From assembly GCA_947259605.1 (NCBI GenBank), contig CAMYMX010000069.1, positions 1 to 10,858 of the forward strand: a stretch of DNA of 10,858 nucleotides. Direction: 5' to 3'. This document shows positions 1 through 6,705 of this stretch, one piece after another (the first letter of the stretch is position 1; each line of letters opens with the position of its first letter). The notes under the pieces are model-generated. The model saw nothing but the letters and a program-made list of their open reading frames with translations, ran no database searches and was not told the DNA's origin. The position numbers and the translations under genes were made by a program. This DNA is from an uncultured Polyangiaceae bacterium (GTDB lineage: Bacteria > Myxococcota_A > Polyangia > Polyangiales > Houyiibacteriaceae).

Positions 1-1183
1 CGAGCGATGCCCGCGCGGTCGCAGCGATGCCAAAATGCTCCATTACGGGCTGCGCGCAATGATGGCCAGTCCGAATGGCGACGCCCTCGGCATCGATGAT
101 CGTACCGATGTCATGCGGGTGCGCCGATTCCATCAGGAAGGAAAGAGCCGCCACCTTCCCGGGCGCGGTGCCGATGAGGCGCACCCCCCGAACCGCTTCA
201 AGCGCCTCGGTCGCATAGCGGAGCAAGGCGTTCTCGTGCGCGTGAATCAGCCCCGCATCGAAGGCCGAAAAGTAGTCGATGGCCGCGCCCAGGCCGACCG
301 CCCCGGCAATGTGTGGCGTGCCCGCTTCGAACTTGTAGGGCAGATCGTTGTAGATGGTTTCTTCAAACGTCACCGATCGAATCATGTCACCACCGCCTTG
401 GTAGGGCGGCATCTTGTCGAGGAGGCGTTCTTTGCCGTAGAGGACGCCAATGCCGGTAGGGCCGTAGAGCTTGTGGCCGCTGAAGGCATAGAAGTCACAG
501 TCGAGCGCCTGCACGTCGACATCGACATGCGAAACGGCCTGCGCGCCATCGAGCAAAGCCAATGCGCCGCGCTCGTGCGCAAGCGCGATGAGCTCGGTCA
601 CGGGCAGCACCGTCCCGAGCGCATTCGAAACGTGGGACATCGCAACCAAGCGCGTCCGCTCGCTGAGCTTCCGCTCGAAGGATTCTCGCAAGACCTCGCC
701 TCGGTCGGTCATCGGCACGACTACGAGCTTGGCGCCCGTCTGCTGGCAGAGGATTTGCCAAGGAACGATGTTCGAGTGGTGCTCGAGCTCGGTGACCAGA
801 ATCTCGTCGCCTTCGCGAAGTGAGCTGCGTCCCCAGCTCTGCGACACCAGGTTGATCGCTTCGGTCGTTCCACGGGTGAATACGATCTCGGTCTTCTTCG
901 AGGCGTTCACGAAGGCGCGAACCTTCTCCCGCGCCTCTTCGAAGCGAGCCGTCGCCCGCTGCGAGAGCAAATGAACCGCCCGATGGATGTTGGCGCAGTC
1001 ACGCGCGTAAACGTCGTCCACCGCGTCGATCACCGATTGCGGCTTGAGCGTAGTCGCGGCGCTATCGAGGTAGACCAACGGCTTGCCGTGCACGTCTTGA
1101 TGCAACGCAGGGAAGTCCTCGCGTACCCGCTGGGCGTCAAACACCTCCGAAGGAGCAGCGACTATGGTCGAAACCTCGGTCAT
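1..1183 (-). CDS. sufS: SufS, group II cysteine desulfurase (3' end cut by window edge)
   Basis: PLP enzyme that removes sulfur from L-cysteine, giving alanine and a protein-bound persulfide for the SUF Fe-S assembly machinery in the cytoplasm. I translated the minus strand directly: 394 codons are open from the ATG at 1183 to the window edge with no stop. Landmarks are YLDSAATTLKP (residues 38-48), NIHRAVHLLS (65-74), TRGTTEAIN (103-111), HH at 135-136, the PLP lysine in SGHKLYGP (K238), and the catalytic loop RTGHHCAQP with Cys376. The RxGHHCAQP form is typical of SufS rather than IscS. E. coli SufS (406 aa, Cys364) continues 42 residues past its cysteine, so about 20-25 residues are missing here. 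The start codon overlaps the sufD stop (ATGA), with a GAGAGG ribosome binding site at 1188-1193. It is the last suf gene visible. A sufU or sufE partner, if present, would lie beyond the left edge. Confidence 0.96.
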   Translation of the reverse strand, partial: MTEVSTIVAAPSEVFDAQRVREDFPALHQDVHGKPLVYLDSAATTLKPQSVIDAVDDVYARDCANIHRAVHLLSQRATARFEEAREKVRAFVNASKKTEIVFTRGTTEAINLVSQSWGRSSLREGDEILVTELEHHSNIVPWQILCQQTGAKLVVVPMTDRGEVLRESFERKLSERTRLVAMSHVSNALGTVLPVTELIALAHERGALALLDGAQAVSHVDVDVQALDCDFYAFSGHKLYGPTGIGVLYGKERLLDKMPPYQGGGDMIRSVTFEETIYNDLPYKFEAGTPHIAGAVGLGAAIDYFSAFDAGLIHAHENALLRYATEALEAVRGVRLIGTAPGKVAALSFLMESAHPHDIGTIIDAEGVAIRTGHHCAQPVMEHFGIAATARASL

Positions 1184-2397
1184 GTGACCTCTCGAATCTC
1201 GTCACCATACGGGATTCGTGAAAGCAGGGCCTCGCGCATCCGGGCCCGTGTCGGCTCATGGCTCATTCGGTCCACGATGGACTCCACAAACGCATACGTC
1301 AGCATCGCGAGTGCGAAATCTTCGGGCACACCACGCGCACGAAGGTAGAAGAGCTGGTCTTCGTCGAGCGCGCCGACGGTGGCGCCATGGCTGCAGATCA
1401 CGTCGTCTGCGTCGATCTCCAGGTGCGGCTTCGTGTGAATGGTCGCTGTATCGGAGAGAAGCAGGTTGCGATTCTCTTGGTGCGCCTCGGTCTTCTGAGC
1501 GTCGCGGTGCACGACGACGACTCCGTCGAACACGGCTGTGCTCTTCCCTGACACGATGCCTCGATACGTCTGCCCGCTGCTGCAGTGGGGCGACTGATGC
1601 TCTACCAAGGTGTGGTGGTCGACGTGATCGTCGCCGTCGGTCAGATACGCGCCGTCGAGCTGACACTCGGCGCCCTTGCCCTGGAGCAGGCAGCGCACAT
1701 CAAAGCGCAAAAGGGCGCCGCCCAGGGTCACGACGGTGGAGCGGTAGCCGCTGTCTGCATCCTGGCGAACATCCACGCGGCCGATCTGCAGGCCAGCGTT
1801 TTCGTGAACACGCACGTGGTTCATCTTGGCGTTGCGACCGAGCTCGACCTCGACCACCGAGTTGCTCAGCTGACCCGCTCTGCCGCCCGCGTAGGTTTCG
1901 ATTAAGGTCAGCTCGGCACCCTCGCCGGCCGTAATGAGCACGCGCGGGTACACAACGCCTGGCTCCAAAGACGAAGAGCTCCTATGGCTGATCTCGATCG
2001 GCGCCTGGACGACGACGCCCGCAGGAACGTCGATCCAAAGCCCATCGCGGAACAGCGCTGTATTGAGCGCAGCAAAGTGGGTAGGCGCACCGCCGAAGTC
2101 GAGCCGCCCTTGCAGAAGCTCAGGCTCTGATTCGAGGACCTCGGTCAGGCCGCGGACCGTGACGCCCTCCGGAACCGCTGAAACCAGAGTGGGAACGCCT
2201 TCATCAACGAGCGAGAACTCCGCATCGACGAGCGAACGCACCGGCGTGAAGCGCCAAGCCTCCGTGCGCTTGGTGGGAAGGCCCTGCTCGCGCAGCGTCG
2301 CTGCCGCACCTCCTCGAAGCGCGCGCAACCAACCCGGCCCCGTATCGAACGAGGCGGGAAGACTCGCAAGTAGCGTCTGGCGGTTTGATTCTGTCAC
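1180..2397 (-). CDS. sufD: SufD, scaffold subunit of the SufBC2D complex
   Basis: Cytoplasmic partner of SufB in the SufBC2D scaffold, needed for iron entry and cluster assembly. The 405-aa product fits the family (E. coli SufD 423 aa). Near the N-terminus it has GLPTKRTEAWRFTP (about 39-52), matching the family's GLPxRRxExWxYT element. A long beta-helix-like core follows. The C-terminus carries CSHGATVGALDEDQLFYLRARG (from residue 335), the SufD signature. His337 aligns with E. coli SufD His360, reported to act with SufB Cys405 in cluster formation. The start is GTG at 2397, overlapping the sufC stop by four bases (GTGA). No strong ribosome binding site precedes it, so it probably depends on translational coupling. 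The stop overlaps the sufS start in the same way. It resembles SufB in its C-terminal third, but the missing SufB cysteine loop and its position after sufC make it SufD. Confidence 0.95.
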   Translation of the reverse strand: MTESNRQTLLASLPASFDTGPGWLRALRGGAAATLREQGLPTKRTEAWRFTPVRSLVDAEFSLVDEGVPTLVSAVPEGVTVRGLTEVLESEPELLQGRLDFGGAPTHFAALNTALFRDGLWIDVPAGVVVQAPIEISHRSSSSLEPGVVYPRVLITAGEGAELTLIETYAGGRAGQLSNSVVEVELGRNAKMNHVRVHENAGLQIGRVDVRQDADSGYRSTVVTLGGALLRFDVRCLLQGKGAECQLDGAYLTDGDDHVDHHTLVEHQSPHCSSGQTYRGIVSGKSTAVFDGVVVVHRDAQKTEAHQENRNLLLSDTATIHTKPHLEIDADDVICSHGATVGALDEDQLFYLRARGVPEDFALAMLTYAFVESIVDRMSHEPTRARMREALLSRIPYGDEIREVT

Positions 2398-3146
2398 AGC
2401 TGAGATGCGTCCCGGACCTCGCTGTAGCCCTCCTTTTCGAGCATTTTGGCGAGTTCCTTGTCTCCGGTTCGAACGATCTGCCCGTTGATCAGCACGTGCA
2501 CGACGTCGGGCACGATGTAGTCGAGGAGGCGCTGATAGTGCGTGATGACCAGCATGGCCCGATCTGGACCGCGAAGGCCGTTCACGCCTTGCGCGACGAC
2601 CTTGAGCGCGTCGATGTCGAGGCCGGAGTCAGTCTCGTCGAGCACAGCGAGCGAGGGCTCGAGCATGGCCATTTGATAGATCTCGTTGCGCTTCTTTTCG
2701 CCACCGCTGAATCCATCGTTGACCGAGCGCTTGGTGAGCTCGTCGGGCAGCTGGACCAACGCGGCCTTCTGTTTCGAGAGCTTCATGAAATCGATCGCAT
2801 CGAGCGGATCTTCTCCGCGATGTTTTCGAATCGCGTTGAGGGCGGCCTTCAGGAAATAGATGTTGCTCACTCCCGGGATCGCGACCGGGTACTGAAAGCC
2901 CAAGAAGATCCCCTCGGCGGCGCGAAGCTCGGGCGCCATCTCGAGTAGGTCTTGCCCTTTGTAGAGCACGCTCCCTTTGGTGACCTCGTAGCCTTCGCGA
3001 CCGGCGAGGACGTACGCAAGCGTGCTCTTGCCGGAGCCGTTTGGCCCCATGATGGCGTGTACTTGCCCCGCCTCGATCTCGAGGTTGATCCCCTTGAGGA
3101 TGGGCTTGCCGTCTACTTCGACGTGCAGGTCCTCGATCTTCAACAT
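2394..3146 (-). CDS. sufC: SufC, ABC-type ATPase of the SUF complex
   Basis: Soluble ATPase that binds SufB and SufD and powers the conformational change needed for cluster assembly; it is not a transporter subunit. The 250-aa product is the usual length (E. coli 248). Visible motifs are Walker A GPNGSGKST (34-42), Q-loop FQYP (Gln85), the ABC signature FSGGEKKRNEI (146-156), Walker B LAVLDETDSGLD (166-177, catalytic Glu171) and the H-loop ITHYQR (His203). The FSGGEKKRNEI and DETDSGLD forms are characteristic of SufC. The frame stays open to 3395, but that upstream part is sufB read out of frame. The chosen ATG begins MLKIEDLHVEV and has a strong AAGGAG at 3157-3162. Its A is shared with the sufB stop (TGATG), so the two genes are coupled. 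Confidence 0.97.
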   Translation of the reverse strand: MLKIEDLHVEVDGKPILKGINLEIEAGQVHAIMGPNGSGKSTLAYVLAGREGYEVTKGSVLYKGQDLLEMAPELRAAEGIFLGFQYPVAIPGVSNIYFLKAALNAIRKHRGEDPLDAIDFMKLSKQKAALVQLPDELTKRSVNDGFSGGEKKRNEIYQMAMLEPSLAVLDETDSGLDIDALKVVAQGVNGLRGPDRAMLVITHYQRLLDYIVPDVVHVLINGQIVRTGDKELAKMLEKEGYSEVRDASQL

Positions 3147-4594
3147 CAGCCGACCGCTCCTTCCAAGCTCACGCCGAGAAGCTTCTGCGCCTCGACTGCA
3201 AATTCCATCGGCAGCTCTTTCAACACTTGCTTGGCAAAACCGTTGACGATGAGGCTCACCGCGTCTTCTTCCGAAAGCCCTCGCTGCCGGCAATAGAAAA
3301 GCTGGTCGTCTCCGATGCGCGAGGTCGTTGCCTCGTGCTCGAGCTTCGAGGAGGCGTTCCGCACGTCGACGTAGGGAACGGTGTGCGCCGCGCACTTGTC
3401 CCCGATGAGGAGCGAATCACATTGGGTGTAGTTTCGGGCGTTGGTCGCGCCACGGGAGATCTTCACGCCGCCCCGGTAGGTCTGCTGCCCATGGCCGGCG
3501 CTGATGCCCTTGGAAATGATGGTCGATTTCGTGTTCTTGCCGAGATGGATCATCTTGGTCCCGGTGTCGGCCTGCTGACGGTGGTTGCTCAGCGCCACCG
3601 AGTAGAACTCCCCGATCGAGTCGTCGCCCTTGAGAATGCAGCTCGGGTATTTCCAAGTGATTGCCGAGCCTGTTTCGACCTGCGTCCAGCTGATCTTCGA
3701 GCGGGCACCCTCACAAAGGCCGCGCTTGGTGACGAAGTTGAAGATGCCACCCTTCCCGTTCTCGTCGCCGGGGTACCAGTTTTGCACGGTGGAGTACTTG
3801 ATCTGTGCGTCCTCGTGCGTGATCAGCTCGACGACCGCGGCATGTAGTTGGTTTTCGTCTCGCATCGGCGCCGTGCAGCCCTCGAGATAGCTCACGTAGC
3901 TTCCCTCGTCCGCGATGATGAGCGTCCGCTCGAATTGCCCAGTGTTGGCGGCGTTGATCCGGAAGTAGGTCGACAGCTCCATCGGACAGCGCACGCCCTT
4001 TGGAATGTAGACGAACGAGCCGTCGCTGAAGACCGCGCTGTTGAGCGCCGCAAAGAAATTATCGGACACCGGAACGACCGAGCCCAGGTACTTCTTGATC
4101 AGCTCGGGATGCTCCCTGACCGCCTCGGAAAACGACATGAAGATGACGCCGACCTCCGAGAGCTTCTTCCGGAACGTCGTGGCGACCGATACGCTATCGA
4201 ACACGGCATCGACCGCGACGCCAGCCAGGATCTCCCGCTCGTGCAGGGGAATCCCTAGCTTTTCATAGGTCCTGAGCAGCTCCGGATCGACTTCATCGAG
4301 GCTCTTCGGCGCGTTCTCGTTCGTCTTGGGCGCCGCGTAGTAGCAGATGTCCTGATAGTTGATCTTCGGGTAGCTGACCTTGGCCCAGGTCGGCTCCTTC
4401 ATGTCGAGCCAGCGCCGATAGGCTTTGAGCCTCCACTGCAGAAGCCAATCGGGCTCCTGCTTCTTCTTCGAGATGAAGGCGACGATCTGTTCGCTCAACC
4501 CCGGCGGAGCGTACTCCTGCTCGATGTCGGTGACGAAGCCGGCGTCGTAGCCCTTCTTGAGGATGTCGTCGATTTGTTCGGTTGCTGCTGACAT
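3146..4594 (-). CDS. sufB: SufB, scaffold subunit of the SufBC2D complex
   Basis: Core scaffold on which the Fe-S cluster is built; it accepts persulfide sulfur and pairs with SufD and two SufC. The product is 482 aa (E. coli 495). It has the family N-terminus KGYDAGFVTDIE (15-26) and the strongly conserved C-terminal block. Cys392 lies in QCDSLLIGDKC and aligns with E. coli Cys405, the essential residue. His420 and Glu421 in LEHEATTSRIGDDQLFYC align with His433 and Glu434. Protein and residue order are intact. The open frame extends to 4657, but that would overlap the upstream regulator gene. I chose the ATG at 4594 because GGAG at 4601-4604 lies 6 nt upstream and the family N-terminus starts there. 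It begins 13 nt after the regulator's stop, so it is the second gene of the operon. Confidence 0.97.
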   Translation of the reverse strand: MSAATEQIDDILKKGYDAGFVTDIEQEYAPPGLSEQIVAFISKKKQEPDWLLQWRLKAYRRWLDMKEPTWAKVSYPKINYQDICYYAAPKTNENAPKSLDEVDPELLRTYEKLGIPLHEREILAGVAVDAVFDSVSVATTFRKKLSEVGVIFMSFSEAVREHPELIKKYLGSVVPVSDNFFAALNSAVFSDGSFVYIPKGVRCPMELSTYFRINAANTGQFERTLIIADEGSYVSYLEGCTAPMRDENQLHAAVVELITHEDAQIKYSTVQNWYPGDENGKGGIFNFVTKRGLCEGARSKISWTQVETGSAITWKYPSCILKGDDSIGEFYSVALSNHRQQADTGTKMIHLGKNTKSTIISKGISAGHGQQTYRGGVKISRGATNARNYTQCDSLLIGDKCAAHTVPYVDVRNASSKLEHEATTSRIGDDQLFYCRQRGLSEEDAVSLIVNGFAKQVLKELPMEFAVEAQKLLGVSLEGAVG

Positions 4595-4607
4595 GAGTGA
4601 CTCCAAC

Positions 4608-5099
4608 TCAGTGAACGTCGTTGCCCTGCGTGCCGGCGCCGCGCATCCGCTCGGCATCTTTGCTCGAGAGGGCGATCGAGATTAGCTCGCCGGTGCCTGG
4701 GAACGCCATGTCCGCAAGGCTGATCTCGGATAGGGCGGCCTGAACCGCCAAGTTGATGCGCTGCCAGTTGGCCCGCACCCCGCAGTTGGTTTCATACTCG
4801 CAAAACGAATCGGTGCTTTCGTCGGAGCATTCGGTCACGGCGATTGGGCCTTCGATCGCTTCGATGACCTCGTGGATGCCGATCTGCTCGGGCCGACGAG
4901 CCAGCGCATAGCCGCCTTTTGCGCCGCGCTGCGAAATCACGACGCCGGCTCGCGCTAGCTTCTTCAGGACCTTGCTCGCCGTCGGTTCGGGGATTTGGGT
5001 CTGCAGGGCCAGGTCCCGGGCAGCATGCGCCCCGTCCGCGGCGGCCAAGTGCGTGGCCAGCACGACTGCATAGTCGGTCATTTTCGAAATTCGGAGCAT
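4608..5099 (-). CDS. Rrf2-family Fe-S responsive regulator of the suf operon
   Basis: Winged-helix repressor of the IscR/RsrR/SUF-regulator type, 163 aa, first gene of the suf operon. The N-terminus MLRISKMTDYAVVLATHLA (1-19) followed by PEPTASKVLKKLARAGVVISQRGAKGGYALAR (38-69 region) is the Rrf2 helix-turn-helix and wing. It resembles the SUF system regulator subfamily (the MLRLSKLTDYAVV type) more than IscR itself, so I do not assign iscR. Three cysteines sit where IscR binds its [2Fe-2S] cluster: Cys91, Cys100 and Cys106. Spacing is CX8CX5C against CX5CX5C in E. coli IscR. The residue matching IscR's fourth ligand His107 is Arg109, so the fourth ligand is not obvious. The start is set by the family N-terminus; no ribosome binding site is visible. 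The palindrome just upstream is the likely autoregulatory site. Function is inferred from family and position. Confidence 0.93.
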   Translation of the reverse strand: MLRISKMTDYAVVLATHLAAADGAHAARDLALQTQIPEPTASKVLKKLARAGVVISQRGAKGGYALARRPEQIGIHEVIEAIEGPIAVTECSDESTDSFCEYETNCGVRANWQRINLAVQAALSEISLADMAFPGTGELISIALSSKDAERMRGAGTQGNDVH

Positions 5100-5179
5100 T
5101 TTCAGAGAGTTATATACCGGACCGTTTCAGTCCCATATGCGGATCTAGAGTACGGCTGCCCGGGTGTCAAGGTTGGCCC
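5100..5179. promoter_or_regulatory. Divergent promoter region between the suf operon and the PPOX-family gene
   Basis: This 80-nt gap must hold the suf operon promoter and probably that of the plus-strand gene. Two minus-strand candidates are visible. One is a perfect TTGACA at 5165-5170 with a weak TAGATC -10 (5142-5147) 17 nt away, giving a leader of roughly 35 nt. The other is TATATA at 5111-5116, giving a nearly leaderless message, with a poor -35 (CATATG). TATATA is self-complementary and could also serve the plus strand. Which is used cannot be decided by eye. Confidence 0.45.
5114..5138 (-). promoter_or_regulatory. IscR type 1-like operator upstream of the Rrf2-suf operon
   Basis: A 25-nt imperfect palindrome. 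On the minus strand it reads ATA-TGG-GACT-GAAA-C-GGTC-CGG-TAT. Against the E. coli IscR type 1 consensus as I recall it (ATASYYGACTRWWWYAGTCRRSTAT) I count 20 of 25 positions in agreement, including both ATA/TAT ends, GACT, the A-rich centre and GTC. It ends 14 nt before the regulator's ATG. It overlaps the best -10-like hexamer TATATA (5111-5116), where a bound repressor would block RNA polymerase. It also lies 41 nt upstream of the divergent PPOX-family start, so it could affect both genes. Protein binding is inferred, not shown. Confidence 0.72.
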
Positions 5180-5734
5180 ATGGCCAAGACCTTCGACGCA
5201 TTCGACGACAAGCTCCGCCGCTTCATCGACCAGCAGAAAATGTTCTTCGTCGCGACCGCACCGTTGACTGCCGAGGGGCACGTCAACGTGTCGCCCAAAG
5301 GCCTCGCCGGAACGCTTGCGGTGCTCGACGATCGCACGATCGCGTATCTCGATTTCACCGGAAGCGGCGCCGAAACGATCGCCCATCTTCGCGAGAACGG
5401 CCGCATCTGTTTGATGTTCTGTGCATTCGAAGGTCCACCGCGAATCGTCCGCGTGCACGGCGTCGGCGACGTCGTGGAGCCCAGGGATGACGAGTTCGAG
5501 CGCTTGCGTGAACGGTTCGACGACTACCCCGGAGTGCGCTCGATCATCCGAATCCGTGCGAGCCGCATCAGCGACTCCTGCGGCTATGGCGTGCCCTTAT
5601 ACGACTACCAAGGCGAGCGCGATCAGCTTCCGCGCTGGGCCGACCGCAAAGGCGCGGATGGTCTCGCCAAGTACCAGCAGGACAACAACGCCGAGAGCCT
5701 AGACGGACTACCGAGTCTGCTCGGGAACCAGTAG
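5180..5734 (+). CDS. Pyridoxamine 5'-phosphate oxidase-family (FMN split-barrel) protein
   Basis: A 184-aa cytoplasmic protein of the PPOX-like FMN-binding split-barrel superfamily. Supporting features are an amphipathic start FDAFDDKLRRFIDQQKMFFVATA (5-27), the strand-turn-strand GHVNVSPKGLAG (33-44), the DDRTIAYLDFTGSGAETIAHLRENGRICLMF stretch (about 51-80) and PPRIVRVHGVGDVV (86-99). These are the barrel strands and probable flavin contacts of this group. The C-terminal half (SDSCGYGVPLYDYQGERDQL, 131-150, then WADRKGADGLAKYQ) is typical of a common uncharacterised bacterial subgroup. It is not a proven vitamin B6 enzyme; family members include flavin reductases and F420- or heme-binding proteins. 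The ATG at 5180 follows AAGG (5169-5172); a longer open frame upstream only overlaps the regulator gene and is discarded. Its last 27 nt overlap the convergent stress-protein gene. Sharing a control region with an Fe-S regulator hints at a redox-stress role. Confidence 0.88.
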   Translation: MAKTFDAFDDKLRRFIDQQKMFFVATAPLTAEGHVNVSPKGLAGTLAVLDDRTIAYLDFTGSGAETIAHLRENGRICLMFCAFEGPPRIVRVHGVGDVVEPRDDEFERLRERFDDYPGVRSIIRIRASRISDSCGYGVPLYDYQGERDQLPRWADRKGADGLAKYQQDNNAESLDGLPSLLGNQ

Positions 5735-6643
5735 GATCGGGACGTGTGAGACTCGGAGGCAACGCGACGCCGTGCTTCCGACCAGCAATCGGCCCAGCAC
5801 ACCCTGCCTATGCGTGCCGACGACCATGATGTCGGCCGCCACCTCATGCGCTGCCTTGCACATTGCATGCGAGGCGTAATCCGCGGAAACCACTTGGTGA
5901 AGCTGTGCCCCGGGCGCGTGCTCGTCGATGTACGCGGCGAGCTTCTTGCCGGCTTCGAGCTTGCTCTGGTCGCGCAAGACCTGACGCCAGGTGCGCTCCT
6001 CGTCGGGCTTGTCCTCACCGCCCGCGGGGATGACGACATTGGCAATGTGAAGCTCGCCGTGAACGCGGGCAGCCGCGCGCTTGGCCCAGGTGACGGCAGC
6101 CAAAGACGATTCAGAGAAGTCAGTCCCGACGAACCACTTGGTGCCCTCGAGCGCGTCAGGGATGGGAGCCTCACCGGTCGCAACGAAGACCGGGCGGTCG
6201 GCCGCGCGGATGACGCGCTCGACGGCCGAACCAAGAACGAGCTCGTCGGTTCCTTGCCCGCCGACCGATCGAGATCCCATCGAACCATAAGCGCCAATGG
6301 TGATCAGGAACGCACCTCGAGCTCCGGCGAGCTCCGGAATGAGCCGCCATGGACGGCCGCGAACGACGATTGCTTCGCACTCGACACCCGCTGCAACGCA
6401 ACGATCCCGCTCCTTATGAAGCTCGGCCTCGAGCACGGATTCGTACTGCGAAGTGTCTGCCCTCGCGGCCTCGGCAGCCGCCTGGAACTCGGGGGCCTCA
6501 GGCCACCAAGAATCCGTGTCATCAAGGACGTGAACCAGGTCGATCCGCACGCTAAAGGCCTTGGCCGCCGCGATCGCGAGATCGACGGTTCGGGGGCCCG
6601 CTGAGGTCAAATCTGTTGCACAAAGAATGCTCGCTCCTGCCAT
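5708..6643 (-). CDS. Tandem universal stress protein (two UspA domains)
   Basis: A 311-aa soluble protein made of two UspA domains, probably cytoplasmic. Domain 1 (about 5-156) opens with ILCATDLTSAG (Asp11). Domain 2 (about 169-308) opens with FVGTDFSESS (Asp175). USP domains bind ATP through GX2GX9G(S/T). Domain 2 has G276-TH-R279-N9-G289-S290, with arginine replacing the second glycine. Domain 1 has GAYG (117-120), but 17 rather than 9 residues separate it from the closing G138-S139. The family hallmark is therefore altered in both halves. Such tandem proteins are common in proteobacteria and myxobacteria and respond to stress or growth arrest; the specific role here is unknown. I chose the ATG at 6643 because the first beta strand starts five residues later. 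In-frame ATGs upstream (for example at 6679) are possible, and no clear ribosome binding site distinguishes them. The gene diverges from the IscS-type gene across a 62-nt gap and its 3' end overlaps the PPOX-family gene. Confidence 0.9.
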   Translation of the reverse strand: MAGASILCATDLTSAGPRTVDLAIAAAKAFSVRIDLVHVLDDTDSWWPEAPEFQAAAEAARADTSQYESVLEAELHKERDRCVAAGVECEAIVVRGRPWRLIPELAGARGAFLITIGAYGSMGSRSVGGQGTDELVLGSAVERVIRAADRPVFVATGEAPIPDALEGTKWFVGTDFSESSLAAVTWAKRAAARVHGELHIANVVIPAGGEDKPDEERTWRQVLRDQSKLEAGKKLAAYIDEHAPGAQLHQVVSADYASHAMCKAAHEVAADIMVVGTHRQGVLGRLLVGSTASRCLRVSHVPILLVPEQTR

Positions 6644-6705
6644 GAGCAAAGCATAGATCAACCCGTTGGAGGCGCACATGGTCGGCGCTACGCTTGGGCA
6701 GACCA
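6644..6705. promoter_or_regulatory. Divergent promoter gap between the stress protein and the IscS-type gene
   Basis: Both start codons flank this 62-nt gap, so it must contain or border both promoters. A weak plus-strand pair TTGGAG (6666-6671) and TACGCT (6689-6694), 17 nt apart, would start transcription a few bases before the ATG at 6706. On the minus strand TATGCT (around 6650-6655) could be a -10 for the stress protein, again leaving almost no leader. Neither gene has a convincing ribosome binding site. No operator-like palindrome was seen. Confidence 0.3.

Noticed and set aside
35..823. Long plus-strand open frame (262 codons) inside the sufS region
   Set aside because: It is antisense to sufS, whose motifs are complete on the minus strand. 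The frame has no recognisable domain and reflects GC-rich third-position bias.
1218..1934. Plus-strand open frame of 238 codons opposite sufD
   Set aside because: Its arginine-rich, low-complexity composition is typical of a shadow frame, and SufD is clearly encoded on the other strand.
4595..4657. Upstream in-frame start for sufB
   Set aside because: It would overlap the regulator gene and adds 21 residues absent from the family; the ATG at 4594 has a well-placed GGAG.
5810..6604. Plus-strand open frame of 264 codons opposite the stress protein
   Set aside because: The minus strand encodes two recognisable UspA domains; the antisense product has no family features.
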